64,000 bases of DNA from Flavobacteriaceae bacterium (GCA_004762155.1 SIHP01000003.1:62001-126000); one strand, 5' to 3'; shown: positions 7,905 through 17,474, counted from the stretch's first letter. Made by a program: numbers and translations. The notes: generated by a model not told the origin, from the sequence alone.

Positions 7905-9029
7905 TTAGTTTTTAGTGTTTTTTCTAAACTGTGTTGGTGTTGTGCCTGTATGTTTTTTAAACGCTGTATTAAAGGAAGATTTAGAGTTAAAACCAACTTC
8001 ATATAAAATTTCTAAAACGGTAAGATGGTATTTAGTTGTATCACCTAAAATACGCATTGCTTTTTTAATTCGATATTCATTTACAAAATCAAAAAAATGC
8101 TGATTTAAATCTTGATTAATCAATACAGATAAATCGCGCATTGGCATATTTAATTGCTGCGCTAAGTTTTTGATAGTTAACGACGGATTTAAATACGGTT
8201 CTTTTGTATCCATAAACTCCTTAAGAGTATCAATACTTTCTTTATTAGAGTTATTATTGTTGCTTTTAACAATGTCTTTGGCTAAAACAATGTTAGAGTC
8301 TACACCTTTAAATAAATCAGGATGTTTTAGGGCTTTTAATACATACCAACAAATAACAATTAAAACAGTAAAAGCAATAACAATTTGAGAAACTTCAAAA
8401 GAACTTTTGTAGTTTGTAAATTTTAAAATGTTTTTTATTAATGCAGCTCCATATAATATACAATAACTAATTAATAATTGAAATAACCACTTGTATGTTT
8501 TTATCGTATTACCAGAATAGTTTTCTGTAAATATGTTTTTAGCTCTTTTTAAAACTTTGAAACAAATAATAGCATATATAAATATCTGTATATGTGTAAC
8601 AATATGACTTGATATAAATTCAAAAGATTCTTTAAAGTTTTGTGTAACAAATAATCTAGAAGTTTCATCGCCAAAATAAAACCTGGGAATAAAAATAATA
8701 TTAAGCAAAAGATAGGGCAGGAGATGCCATAAATGCCTTTTTTTTAATTTAAAATCAGAATAACAAACTGATAAAAAATATAGATAAAACACGGGCATTT
8801 GAAAGCTAGGTGATAAAAAGCGAAGATTATTTATAATAGATGGATTATTATCGAAAATAAGCCATGTAAAAAAAACGCTAATATCCAAGGCAAATAAAAG
8901 TAAGAAAACAGCAAAAAGAGGGTTGCTTATTTTATTTTTTGATTTTACAGAAAAAAGGAAAGAAGCTAATAGAACTAATATAAAGGTACCAATAATACCT
9001 ACAATAGAAACTAAATTAACTTCTTTCAT
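7905..9029 (-). CDS. Membrane-anchored AraC-family regulator (copy 2)
   Basis: This 374-residue protein has the same plan as its downstream neighbour: about seven membrane segments up to residue ~240, a linker rich in asparagine and serine (KSNNNNSNKES), and an AraC DNA-binding domain at the C-terminus. The stretch around LNMPMRDLSVLINQDLNQ and onward is nearly identical between the copies, which points to tandem duplication with conservation of DNA-binding specificity. It begins 20 bp after the end of ribB on the same strand, so it may be read from the same transcript. Confidence 0.85.
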   Translation of the reverse strand: MKEVNLVSIVGIIGTFILVLLASFLFSVKSKNKISNPLFAVFLLLFALDISVFFTWLIFDNNPSIINNLRFLSPSFQMPVFYLYFLSVCYSDFKLKKRHLWHLLPYLLLNIIFIPRFYFGDETSRLFVTQNFKESFEFISSHIVTHIQIFIYAIICFKVLKRAKNIFTENYSGNTIKTYKWLFQLLISYCILYGAALIKNILKFTNYKSSFEVSQIVIAFTVLIVICWYVLKALKHPDLFKGVDSNIVLAKDIVKSNNNNSNKESIDTLKEFMDTKEPYLNPSLTIKNLAQQLNMPMRDLSVLINQDLNQHFFDFVNEYRIKKAMRILGDTTKYHLTVLEILYEVGFNSKSSFNTAFKKHTGTTPTQFRKNTKN

Positions 9030-9049
9030 TTTATGTTTTAAAAATTATT

Positions 9050-10192
9050 TTAAAACTTTACATAATCAACAATTTCTAAACCATATCCAATCATACCAAC
9101 ACGTTTGGTTTGTTGTGTGTTAGAAATTAATCGTAGTTTATGTATGTTTAAATCGTGTAAAATTTGAGCACCTATACCAAAATCTCTATTGTCCATTGAA
9201 ATCCTTGGAGCTTTTATCTCTCCATTAGTTTGGTTTTCTTTTAAGCCTTGTAACCTATTTAATAAGTTTAATGATTGACTTTGTTGGTTGATAAATAATA
9301 TAGCACCAGAACCTTCATCATTAATTACTTTAAACATTTGATCTAACTTCTTATCAGCATTATTGGTTAACGTACCTAAAATATCATTATTAACTAATGT
9401 AGAATTAATTCGTGTTAATGTAGGTTCATCTTTATTCCAAGTACCTTTAGTTAAAGCAATGTGTATTTGGTTGTTTGTAGTTTGTTGGTAAGCTCGCATA
9501 CGGAAATCTCCAAAACGAGTTTGTATAGTAAAATCTTCTTTTTTTTCAATTAAAGAATCATGTTCCATACGATAAGCAACTAAATCTTCAATTGAAACAA
9601 TTTTTAAATCGAATTTTTTTGCAACTTCTATAAGTTGAGGTAAACGTGCCATTGTTCCGTCTTCGTTCATAATCTCAACAATAACACCAGCAGGTTGTAA
9701 ACCCGCTAAACGAGCAAAATCAATAGCAGCTTCTGTATGTCCAGTTCTTCTTAAAACACCACCTTCTTTAGCACGTAAAGGAAAAATATGACCTGGTCTT
9801 GCTAAATCAAATGGTTTAGTATCATTATCAACTAAAGCTTTTATTGTTTTAGATCTATCAGCAGCAGAAATACCTGTAGTAACACCTTTACCTCTTAAAT
9901 CTACAGAAACTGTAAAAGCAGTTTCCATTGGATCGGTATTGTTGTTAACCATCATGTTTAAATCAAGTTCTTTACAACGGTTTTCTGTTAACGGAGTACA
10001 AATTAAACCACGACCATGAGTAGCCATAAAGTTAACCATTTCTGGAGTAATTTTCTCTGCAGCAGCTAAAAAATCACCTTCATTTTCTCTATCTTCATCA
10101 TCTACAACTATTATTACTTTACCGTTTCTTATATCGTTAATAGCTTCTTCAATTGAATTTAATTGAATATTAAGATTGTTTTGTGTTGTCAT
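9050..10192 (-). CDS. ribB: 3,4-dihydroxy-2-butanone-4-phosphate synthase with vestigial GTP cyclohydrolase II domain
   Basis: Residues 1-205 of 380 are a RibB domain that makes the four-carbon precursor of riboflavin from ribulose 5-phosphate. The acidic motif DDEDRENEGD (31-40), HGRGLICTPL (59-68) and RRTGHTEAAIDFARLAG (148-164) are intact. The C-terminal half has the length of RibA, but its zinc and catalytic residues are lost: the three zinc cysteines are absent (RINSTLVNND and ILGTLTNNAD at 261-280) and the catalytic arginine region reads NQQSQSLNL. GTP cyclohydrolase II activity is therefore unlikely, and a separate RibA must exist elsewhere. It abuts the lptF/G gene with no gap. Confidence 0.9.
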   Translation of the reverse strand: MTTQNNLNIQLNSIEEAINDIRNGKVIIVVDDEDRENEGDFLAAAEKITPEMVNFMATHGRGLICTPLTENRCKELDLNMMVNNNTDPMETAFTVSVDLRGKGVTTGISAADRSKTIKALVDNDTKPFDLARPGHIFPLRAKEGGVLRRTGHTEAAIDFARLAGLQPAGVIVEIMNEDGTMARLPQLIEVAKKFDLKIVSIEDLVAYRMEHDSLIEKKEDFTIQTRFGDFRMRAYQQTTNNQIHIALTKGTWNKDEPTLTRINSTLVNNDILGTLTNNADKKLDQMFKVINDEGSGAILFINQQSQSLNLLNRLQGLKENQTNGEIKAPRISMDNRDFGIGAQILHDLNIHKLRLISNTQQTKRVGMIGYGLEIVDYVKF

Positions 10193-11650
10193 TTAGTGTG
10201 TTGTTTTCCCTTTTTTAGAGAATAAGTTTTTAATTTTACTAAAGGCTTTCTTGAAAAATCCATTAATGTCAAACAAACCTTTATCTTGAGTTGCTCGAAC
10301 TGTTAAAATAATGGCTAAAGGTAACATTAATAAAACTGCTATCCAAGATCCTAAAAAAGCTGTAAGAGAACTTTCTTCTGCTAAATTACGACCAAATGTA
10401 TTGGTGAAAAAATACAATACATAAATACAAATAGCGAGTATCATTGGCAATCCCATACCACCTTTTCTAATAATAGAACCTAATGGAGCTCCAATAAAAA
10501 AGAGTAATAAACAAGAAAGTGAAAAAGCAACTCTATTGTAAAATTCAATATCATAAAGGTTTAGTACTTTTCTCTTGTACTTAAAAGTATCTTTATTTGA
10601 TTTGATATTGTTTAAAGTTCTATCTGCTTTGTTTAGTGCGTTCTTTAGAATTGTTTTTTGTTGTTTTAGATTGAAGTTTTGAGCAATATCAGGTGATAAA
10701 TCTGCATAAGTTTCAACAATAGAATCGGAATATTGATACATTTTTTTTGCATCAACATTTAAAAATAAATTCCTAGCTCTTGATTTCACATACTCATCAT
10801 AATTCACCTTCATTCTAGGCAATGTATCCTTCAACTGTTTTAAACTTAACATATTAAAGTTTCTTTGGTACTTTAAGTTTTCTAAATCATCATCAGAAAG
10901 TGAAGAAATATCAATGTTTATAGTATATTCTTCAAAATCAGCATATGAAGCAGGCATTTTTTGTTTACTTTTATAGGACTTGTTGTTTTTAATATGATTT
11001 TCAAAGTAATGCCCGTCTTTTAAAATTAAGGTCATATATCTACTACCTTCTTCAGAAACCAATTCACCTCTTTTTGCAGAAATTATTTTATTGTTTCCTT
11101 TTTTTGAAGACAAATCATAGATTAAAACATTTTTTAGTAAGTTCTCTTCTTCGCCATATTTTTCATCAAATTTAATTTGATAATTAGGTATTTCTGAATT
11201 AAAGCTACCAGGAACCAAAGCAAGCGAAGGCTGCTTTTTCTTAATATTCATTTTTAAATTAATTTGTTTTAACATAGCGTATGGATATACGTAGTTTAAA
11301 AACAAAAAATTAATAGCACTTGTTAGTATTGCAAAGAAAACTAAAGATCTAACCAATCGCTGTAATGAAATTCCTGCTGATTTAGCAGCAGCAAATTCGT
11401 AGTTTTCAGATAAACTACCCAAAGTCATTATGGAAGAAAGTAAAATACCAATAGGTATTGCTTGTGGAGAAACAATTAATGTGGTGTACCACAAGAATTT
11501 TAAAATAATACCAACACTAATTCCTTTACCAGCAAAATTATCAAAGGCAAGCCACAAAACTTGCATTACTAGTACAAATAATATTATTAAAAAGGTAGCT
11601 AAAAAGGGAATTATAAAACTTTTTAGTATGTATTTATCTAATTTTTTCAC
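10193..11650 (-). CDS. LptF/LptG family permease
   Basis: This 485-residue membrane protein begins MKKLDKYILKSFIIPFLATF, a standard LptF/G start, with three N-terminal and three C-terminal membrane helices flanking a large periplasmic region. Such permeases pair with the LptB ATPase to extract lipopolysaccharide from the inner membrane. Proteobacterial members are about 360 residues; the extra ~120 here lie in the periplasmic part (about 230-370) and include a lysine-rich, probably helical stretch. Whether it is the LptF or LptG paralogue cannot be told. ribB follows directly. Confidence 0.85.
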   Translation of the reverse strand: MKKLDKYILKSFIIPFLATFLIILFVLVMQVLWLAFDNFAGKGISVGIILKFLWYTTLIVSPQAIPIGILLSSIMTLGSLSENYEFAAAKSAGISLQRLVRSLVFFAILTSAINFLFLNYVYPYAMLKQINLKMNIKKKQPSLALVPGSFNSEIPNYQIKFDEKYGEEENLLKNVLIYDLSSKKGNNKIISAKRGELVSEEGSRYMTLILKDGHYFENHIKNNKSYKSKQKMPASYADFEEYTINIDISSLSDDDLENLKYQRNFNMLSLKQLKDTLPRMKVNYDEYVKSRARNLFLNVDAKKMYQYSDSIVETYADLSPDIAQNFNLKQQKTILKNALNKADRTLNNIKSNKDTFKYKRKVLNLYDIEFYNRVAFSLSCLLLFFIGAPLGSIIRKGGMGLPMILAICIYVLYFFTNTFGRNLAEESSLTAFLGSWIAVLLMLPLAIILTVRATQDKGLFDINGFFKKAFSKIKNLFSKKGKTTH

Positions 11651-11654
11651 TAAA

Positions 11655-11662
11655 CAAAAATA
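11655..11662 (-). promoter_or_regulatory. -7 promoter element for the lptF/G-ribB unit
   Basis: On the minus strand the site reads TATTTTTG, a match to TAnnTTTG, and ends 5 bp before the start codon of the permease gene. This suggests a very short or absent leader. It lies downstream of the hairpin that follows lolA. Confidence 0.45.
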
Positions 11663-11684
11663 ACAAGGTTTGTTGTAATAAACA

Positions 11685-11731
11685 CAAAAGTTTTGTTAAT
11701 TGACAAATAAAAATCAATAACAAAACTTTTG
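11685..11731. terminator. Large hairpin after lolA
   Basis: The left arm at 11685-11703 begins CAAAAGTTTTGTTA and the right arm at 11714-11731 ends TAACAAAACTTTTG. They pair over about 18 bp with one bulged base and a 10-nt loop. It lies between the end of lolA and the promoter of the lptF/G gene and probably ends lolA transcripts. Confidence 0.65.
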
Positions 11732-11750
11732 AATTATATATAACGTTTTT

Positions 11751-12407
11751 TTAGTCTATTAAATAACCTAAACTTTCATATTTAGCTTGGTCAAATGAAA
11801 ATAGTTTTTCAGAAATAGGTTGATTACTTTTAAATTTGGTAATTGTAAAAGTAGTTTCTGCACCATTTGATCCAATTTGAGTTAGCTTGTAAATATGTTT
11901 TGTTTTAGCATCTACACCTAATTTAACCTTAATAATATCTGAGTTACTATCAATAGGAGTTAAATCTATAAATTGAACTTTACGTCCGTTACTATTACTT
12001 AATTCTCCCATTTTATAAGTATATCCTTCTTTATAAAATGTTAATAATTTAGAAGGATAAATAAAACCATCTTCCTCTTCTAAATCACCTTTGGTAATAG
12101 AAATTTCTTTATCTTCTTTGTTAATAACAACTAATTGTTTGCCATCAAAAACAAAGTTATTCCCTAAATAGTTAAGGTTATATTTTTCACCAGCTAAAGT
12201 AATACTTCCTCTAATAGGAGGATCATTTGTAATACCAGCTTCTTTATTTATTAATGTTGATGAAAAATCAATATTCATATTTTTATAAGCACCCATTTTT
12301 GTTGAAACTTCATCTAATAATTTTTTAGCATCAGTAGATGATGTGTTTTGTGCTGTAACTGTAATACTTATAAATAAACTAACTAAAAATATACTTAATT
12401 TCTTCAT
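11751..12407 (-). CDS. lolA: Outer-membrane lipoprotein carrier protein LolA
   Basis: The 218-residue protein has a signal peptide (about 1-19, ending VTAQ) and the LolA fold: a helix carrying the STKMGAYKNMNIDFSS segment, then repeated antiparallel strands (GSITLAGEKYNLNYLGN, FVFDGKQLVVIN) and a C-terminal FSFDQAKY element. LolA shuttles lipoproteins across the periplasm from the inner to the outer membrane. It lies 35 bp downstream of ftsK on the same strand, a conserved flavobacterial neighbourhood. The following hairpin suggests that the ftsK-lolA transcript ends here. Confidence 0.88.
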   Translation of the reverse strand: MKKLSIFLVSLFISITVTAQNTSSTDAKKLLDEVSTKMGAYKNMNIDFSSTLINKEAGITNDPPIRGSITLAGEKYNLNYLGNNFVFDGKQLVVINKEDKEISITKGDLEEEDGFIYPSKLLTFYKEGYTYKMGELSNSNGRKVQFIDLTPIDSNSDIIKVKLGVDAKTKHIYKLTQIGSNGAETTFTITKFKSNQPISEKLFSFDQAKYESLGYLID

Positions 12408-12442
12408 GTTTTTATCTCCGTTAAACGGTTTTTATTATGTGT

Positions 12443-14896
12443 TTAATTTTTTTCGTTCTCCAAAAGTTGATCTAAAGCAATAAAATCTGGAACCAAAACC
12501 ATTCTTGCTTTACTACCTTCAAAAGGACCTACAATACCAGCGGCTTCTAATTGGTCAATTAATCTACCAGCTCTATTGTATCCTAATTTCAATTTACGTT
12601 GTAATAAAGAGGCAGATCCTTGTTGTGCTGTAACGATCACTTCTGCAGCTTCACGAAAGAGTTTATCTCTATCGGCAATATCTATATCAACATTTGTGCC
12701 ACCATCTTCACCAACATACTCGGGAAGTAAATATGCGTCTGGATATGCTTTTTGAGAACCTATAAAATCAGTAATTTTTTCTACTTCAGGTGTATCTACA
12801 AAAGCACATTGAATACGAGTAATATCATTTCCTCCAGAATATAATAAATCTCCACGACCAATGAGTTGATCTGCACCTGGAGCATCTAAAATAGTTCTAG
12901 AATCTATTTTAGAAGTTACTCTAAATGCAATTCTAGCAGGGAAATTTGCTTTAATAATACCAGTAATTACATTTACAGATGGACGTTGTGTGGCAACAAT
13001 TAAATGAATACCAATAGCTCTAGCAAGTTGTGCTAAACGCGCAATTGGTGTTTCTACTTCTTTACCAGCTGTCATTATTAAATCTGCAAACTCATCAATA
13101 ACCAAAACAATATAAGGCAAAAATTTATGTCCATTTTCTGGATTTAATTTACGAGCTTTAAACTTTACATTGTATTCTTTAATATTTCTAACATAAGCAG
13201 ATTTAAGCATATCGTAACGGTTATCCATTTCAATACACAAAGAGTTTAATGTATTCACTACTTTTTTGGTATCGGTAATTATTGCTTCTTCTGTATCAGG
13301 TAATTTAGCCAAGTAATGGCGTTCTATTTTATTAAATAAAGTAAGTTCTACTTTTTTAGGATCTACTAAAATAAATTTCACTTCAGCAGGATGTTTTTTG
13401 TACAAAAGTGATGTTAAGACAGCATTTAATCCAACAGATTTACCTTGTCCAGTTGCACCAGCCATTAAAAGGTGAGGCATTTTAGCTAAATCAACTACTA
13501 GTGTTTCATTAGAAATAGTTTTACCTAAAGCAATTGGTAATTCCATTTGACTTTCTTGAAATTTCTTTGAAGAAATAACAGAATGCATAGAAACAATTGT
13601 AGATTTTTTATTTGGAACTTCAATACCAATTGTTCCTTTTCCTGGAATAGGAGCAATGATACGAATACCTAAAGCCGATAATGAAAGTGCAATATCATCT
13701 TCTAGGTTTTTAATTTTTGAAATTCTAATTCCTGCTTCAGGAACGATTTCATATAAAGTAATTGTAGGACCAACAGTTGCTTTAATTTGATCAATACCAA
13801 TTTTATAATTTTTAAGGGTTTCTACAATTCTATTTTTATTAGCCTCCAGCTCTTCTGGGTCTATAGATATACTTTCGTTATATTGTTTTAATAGATTAAA
13901 AGTAGGGAAACTAAAACTGCCTAATTCTAAAGTAGGATCAAATTCACCAAAATCTTTAAGAAGTTTATCGGATAGGTTTTCAGAAACGCTTTTTTCTTCT
14001 TCTGATTTTTCAATAGCAATTTCAACCTCTTTTATAGTTTCTTCTGATGGAGTTATAACATTTTCAACTTTTAAAGTAGGTGTTTTATCTTCTTTAGGTT
14101 TTGTTTCAGCTACGTCCGAATGGTTACTAATAGTAGGCTGTAAATTTTCAACAGACAATTCGAAATCTGATTTTTTTGTAGGTTCTTCAATTCCGTCAGG
14201 AGTTTTATCTTCAGTAATCGTTGTGTTTTTTACTTCTTCAACAGTTGCTTCTTCTGAAGAAAAATCATCTGTAATTGTTTCTGAAATTTCTTTTTGTTTC
14301 TTTTTAAAGCTTTCTAAAATTTTCTCTGGTGTTATTTTAAATCGAAGAATTAAATATCCAATAAAAAAGAAGGTTAATAAAATGATTAATCCAGTTTTTC
14401 CTATAAAAGTTTGAAGGTATTCATTAATTTCAAAACCTATGATACCAGATAAAAGAGCTAATTTTTTATCCACAAAACCAAGAGCAACAGATACCCATAT
14501 CATGTTAAATAACCCCCAATTCCATGAGATTATAATGTTCTTTAATTTGGTTTGCAGTAAAAAAGAAGATCCTGTTATAAAGGTTAAAAAAGGAATAATA
14601 AAAGCAGCAATTCCAAAGCCATTATAAATAAAAAAGTGACTTAGATGTGCTCCAATTTTACCTAATAAGTTTTGTGTAGGTATAGATTTGTTATAAAATT
14701 GAGTTAGTGTACTTTGGTCTTCTTGCCATGAAAACAAGAAAGAAATAAAAGCAATTACTAAAAAAAACGAAAGTAAAATAAAGAAAACTCCAGTAACAGT
14801 TTGGGTTTGTCGATTGCTAAAGAAATCTGAAATCTGTTTAAAAATAGATACAGTTTTTTTAGGAGTTGTTTTTTTAGATGTCGTTTTTTTTGCCAT
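12443..14896 (-). CDS. ftsK: DNA translocase FtsK
   Basis: This 817-residue protein has a lysine/threonine-rich start, four membrane helices within ~25-185, an acidic low-complexity linker (about 200-320), and the RecA-like motor with Walker A GATGQGKS near 477 and Walker B IVLVIDEFADL. A C-terminal winged-helix gamma domain (about 740-817, SLLQRKLKLGYNRAGRLIDQLE) should read polar chromosome sequences. FtsK works at the division septum to clear and resolve chromosomes. The linker is short compared with E. coli FtsK, as in most Bacteroidota. Confidence 0.95.
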   Translation of the reverse strand: MAKKTTSKKTTPKKTVSIFKQISDFFSNRQTQTVTGVFFILLSFFLVIAFISFLFSWQEDQSTLTQFYNKSIPTQNLLGKIGAHLSHFFIYNGFGIAAFIIPFLTFITGSSFLLQTKLKNIIISWNWGLFNMIWVSVALGFVDKKLALLSGIIGFEINEYLQTFIGKTGLIILLTFFFIGYLILRFKITPEKILESFKKKQKEISETITDDFSSEEATVEEVKNTTITEDKTPDGIEEPTKKSDFELSVENLQPTISNHSDVAETKPKEDKTPTLKVENVITPSEETIKEVEIAIEKSEEEKSVSENLSDKLLKDFGEFDPTLELGSFSFPTFNLLKQYNESISIDPEELEANKNRIVETLKNYKIGIDQIKATVGPTITLYEIVPEAGIRISKIKNLEDDIALSLSALGIRIIAPIPGKGTIGIEVPNKKSTIVSMHSVISSKKFQESQMELPIALGKTISNETLVVDLAKMPHLLMAGATGQGKSVGLNAVLTSLLYKKHPAEVKFILVDPKKVELTLFNKIERHYLAKLPDTEEAIITDTKKVVNTLNSLCIEMDNRYDMLKSAYVRNIKEYNVKFKARKLNPENGHKFLPYIVLVIDEFADLIMTAGKEVETPIARLAQLARAIGIHLIVATQRPSVNVITGIIKANFPARIAFRVTSKIDSRTILDAPGADQLIGRGDLLYSGGNDITRIQCAFVDTPEVEKITDFIGSQKAYPDAYLLPEYVGEDGGTNVDIDIADRDKLFREAAEVIVTAQQGSASLLQRKLKLGYNRAGRLIDQLEAAGIVGPFEGSKARMVLVPDFIALDQLLENEKN

Positions 14897-14932
14897 TAAT
14901 ACAATTTATTTCAACGGGTAAATATAGGATAA

Positions 14933-15316
14933 TTACGAAAATATATAATAGATTTTCGGTATGTATATAAGAGAACCGATAATTACAGCAAATATTGCAG
15001 CAAAACCAGCTGCACCAGCTGAAACATCTTTAATTGTTCCTATTTTGGTATGAAAATCTGGATGAATAAAGTTTGCAACCTTTTCTATAGCTGTATTTAA
15101 AGATTCAGCAACCAATACTAAGGCTATTAAAGAAAGCTGAATCATCCATTCTGTAATAGAAATATTAAAAATAAACCCTAAGATAATAACTAAAAGCCCA
15201 ACACAACATTGGACTTTTATACTATCTTCAGTTTTTATAAGTATTTGTATGCCTTTAAATACATAAGTAACACTTTTTATTCGTGTTCTTATAAATCCTT
15301 TTTTGGTATTGTTCAT
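14933..15316 (-). CDS. dgkA: Diacylglycerol kinase family protein (DgkA type)
   Basis: The 127-residue protein has an amphipathic start (RTRIKSVTYVFKGIQILIKTE) and three membrane helices. The family signature is seen as AESLNTAIEKVANFI at about 69-83, whose glutamates and asparagine bind Mg-ATP. It phosphorylates diacylglycerol or undecaprenol at the inner membrane; Gram-positive homologues prefer undecaprenol, and the substrate here is not certain. It starts 3 bp after the tpx stop codon, so the two share a transcript. Confidence 0.88.
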   Translation of the reverse strand: MNNTKKGFIRTRIKSVTYVFKGIQILIKTEDSIKVQCCVGLLVIILGFIFNISITEWMIQLSLIALVLVAESLNTAIEKVANFIHPDFHTKIGTIKDVSAGAAGFAAIFAVIIGSLIYIPKIYYIFS

Positions 15317-15319
15317 TTA

Positions 15320-15817
15320 TTATAAAGCTTTTAATGCCTTTTCGTAATTTGGTTCGTCAACAATTTCTCCAACTTGTTCTGCATAAGTAACGATTCCTTT
15401 TTCATCAACTACAACAACACAACGAGAATGTAAGTGTGCTAAAGGACCATTTGAAATGGTTAAAGCATAGTTGTCTCCAAAGTTTCCTGTTGCAAAATCT
15501 GATAACATTTCTACATTATCAATTCCTTCTGCACCACAAAAACGACCTTGTGCGAATGGTAAATCTTTAGAGATACACAATACTTTTGTGTTTTCTAATG
15601 CTGCAGCCTCTTTGTTAAAGTTTCTTACAGATGTAGCACAGGTACCAGTATCTACACTTGGAAAAATATTTAAAATTAGTTTTTTTCCAGCATAATCACT
15701 TAATGTTTTTGAAGATAAATCTCCTGCAGTTAATGTAAAATCTGGCGCTTTTTCACCTGCTTTAGGTAGTGTACCAATAGTTTGTATTTCGTTTCCTTTT
15801 AAAGTTATCGTTGCCAT
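15320..15817 (-). CDS. tpx: Thiol peroxidase, Tpx type
   Basis: This 165-residue protein is an atypical 2-Cys peroxiredoxin. The peroxidatic cysteine is C60 in PSVDTGTCATSVR and the resolving cysteine is C94 in GRFCGAEG; both are at the positions usual for bacterial Tpx. It reduces hydrogen peroxide and alkyl hydroperoxides in the cytoplasm using thioredoxin. It is the first gene of a minus-strand unit with dgkA and probably ftsK, and has its own promoter upstream (15842-15870). Confidence 0.95.
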   Translation of the reverse strand: MATITLKGNEIQTIGTLPKAGEKAPDFTLTAGDLSSKTLSDYAGKKLILNIFPSVDTGTCATSVRNFNKEAAALENTKVLCISKDLPFAQGRFCGAEGIDNVEMLSDFATGNFGDNYALTISNGPLAHLHSRCVVVVDEKGIVTYAEQVGEIVDEPNYEKALKAL

Positions 15818-15841
15818 TTCTTAAATTTTTTTTAGTCAATC

Positions 15842-15870
15842 CAAAAGTAACTAAAATATGGCAAATTCAA
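15842..15870 (-). promoter_or_regulatory. Promoter of tpx
   Basis: On the minus strand a TTG at 15868-15870 and TACTTTTG at 15842-15849 are separated by 18 bp, close to the Bacteroidota consensus TTTG-N19-TAnnTTTG. Transcription would start about 18 nt before the tpx ATG. Confidence 0.55.
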
Positions 15871-15901
15871 CTATCTTCGTACTCGTAAAAAACAAATACA
15901 C

Positions 15902-17263
15902 TTGTTGAATTTATCTAGCTATACATCAGAATTTAAAAAGAACTTAACGATTGCTTATCCAGTAATGCTTGGACAATTAGGACATGTACTAGTTGGTTTG
16001 GCAGATAATTTAATGGTAGGAAAGTTAGGTCCAGCACCTTTAGCTTCTGTTTCGTTAGCTAACGGATTAATGTTTTTGTTTTTATCATTAGGTATTGGTT
16101 TCTCTTTTTCAATAACACCATTAACTGCTGAAGCGGATGGAGAAAAAGATACAGAAAAAGGAAAAACAATCTTTCAACACGGATTATTATTAACGTTTAT
16201 CCTTGGTTTTATTATTTGTGGTTTATTATTAATCTCTAAATCGCTACTATATTATATGAAGCAACCATTAGAAGTGGTAGAGTTGGCAATACCATATTAT
16301 GAAGTTATTGCTTATTCTATGATACCAGTAATGATTTTTCAAGGATTTAAACAGTTTGCAGATGGTTTGTCTTTAACAAAATACGCAATGCAAGCTACTA
16401 TAATAGCTAATGTAATTAATGTTGGTTTTAATTATGTTTTAATTTATGGGAAATTTGGTTTTCCTCAATTAGGGGTTGTTGGTTCAGCATATGGAACTTT
16501 GATTTCTCGTTTTTTTATGGTTGCTTTTATGATTTACATCGTTAAAAACAGAAAAGAGTTTCAGCCTTATTTAGAGAAGTTTTCATTTAAAAAAATAAAA
16601 AAATCTGTTGTAAAGCGTATTTATAATTTAGGCTATCCAACAGCATTACAAATGTGGTTTGAAGTAAGTTTGTTTGCTTCAGGTATTTTTATTGCTGGAG
16701 TTATAGGAACAAATGCACAAGCAGCAAATCAAATAGCCTTAAATTTAGCTTCCATGACATTTATGATTGCTATTGGTTTAGGTGTAACGGCTACTGTTAG
16801 AGTTGGTAATCAAATAGGGTTAAAAAATTATAAAGAATTAAGAAGAATAGGTTTGTCTATATTTTTATTAATGATACTAATTGATCTATTATTTGCTTTT
16901 GGTTTTATAGCTTTTAAAAACATATTGCCAGGTTATTATGTTGATAATAAAGAAGTAATTGAAACTGCAGGAGTTTTACTAATTATTGCAGGTTTCTTTC
17001 AATTATCAGACGGAATTCAAGTAGTGGTTTTAGGAGCGCTTAGAGGATTACAAGATGTGAAAATGCCTATGCTAATTACTTTTATAGCCTATTGGGTAAT
17101 TGGTTTTCCTATTTGTTATTATTTAGGATTACATACCGAATTAAAAGCAAAAGGAGTATGGCTTGGACTTTTAATAGCGTTAACAGCATCCGCAGTTATG
17201 TTGTATATTCGTTTTAATATTTTAACAAAAAAACTAATTTTAGAAAAAAATGGACTTACCTAA
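15902..17263 (+). CDS. MATE family multidrug/Na+ antiporter
   Basis: The 453-residue protein has about 12 membrane helices in two halves, typical of MATE exporters. It carries PVMLGQLGHVLVGLADNLMVG near the N-terminus and GALRGLQDVKMPM in the second half, both family hallmarks (NorM/DinF branch). It should export cationic compounds in exchange for Na+ or H+. Two consecutive TTG codons at 15902 and 15905 are the only sensible starts, since the first helix follows directly and no ATG is near. A small acidic gene overlaps its 3' end. Confidence 0.9.
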   Translation: MLNLSSYTSEFKKNLTIAYPVMLGQLGHVLVGLADNLMVGKLGPAPLASVSLANGLMFLFLSLGIGFSFSITPLTAEADGEKDTEKGKTIFQHGLLLTFILGFIICGLLLISKSLLYYMKQPLEVVELAIPYYEVIAYSMIPVMIFQGFKQFADGLSLTKYAMQATIIANVINVGFNYVLIYGKFGFPQLGVVGSAYGTLISRFFMVAFMIYIVKNRKEFQPYLEKFSFKKIKKSVVKRIYNLGYPTALQMWFEVSLFASGIFIAGVIGTNAQAANQIALNLASMTFMIAIGLGVTATVRVGNQIGLKNYKELRRIGLSIFLLMILIDLLFAFGFIAFKNILPGYYVDNKEVIETAGVLLIIAGFFQLSDGIQVVVLGALRGLQDVKMPMLITFIAYWVIGFPICYYLGLHTELKAKGVWLGLLIALTASAVMLYIRFNILTKKLILEKNGLT

Positions 17264-17474
17264 GTTTTTATTGGCTGACAACAGCAAACATCCAGAAGAT
17301 ATTTTTGTATTGCATACAGATTATCCTCGTTTTTTAATTAATTTAAAAGATGATGAAGTTGAATGGTTTGAAGATCTTTCTCAAGAAAATGAACAAGAAT
17401 TAGCGAATGAATTAGAAGGTTTAATAGAGCAAGCTGGACAGTTTTATGATGCTGAAATGGAAGGACTAGATTAG
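17250..17474 (+). CDS. Small acidic conserved protein
   Basis: This 74-residue, strongly acidic protein overlaps the MATE gene by 14 bp, so translation is probably coupled. It begins MDLPKFLLADNSKHPEDIFVLHTDYPRF and ends in an acidic helix (ENEQELANELEGLIEQAG). I recognise the pattern as a conserved small flavobacterial protein without a known function. No membrane segment or signal peptide is present. A strong terminator follows. Confidence 0.75.
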   Translation: MDLPKFLLADNSKHPEDIFVLHTDYPRFLINLKDDEVEWFEDLSQENEQELANELEGLIEQAGQFYDAEMEGLD

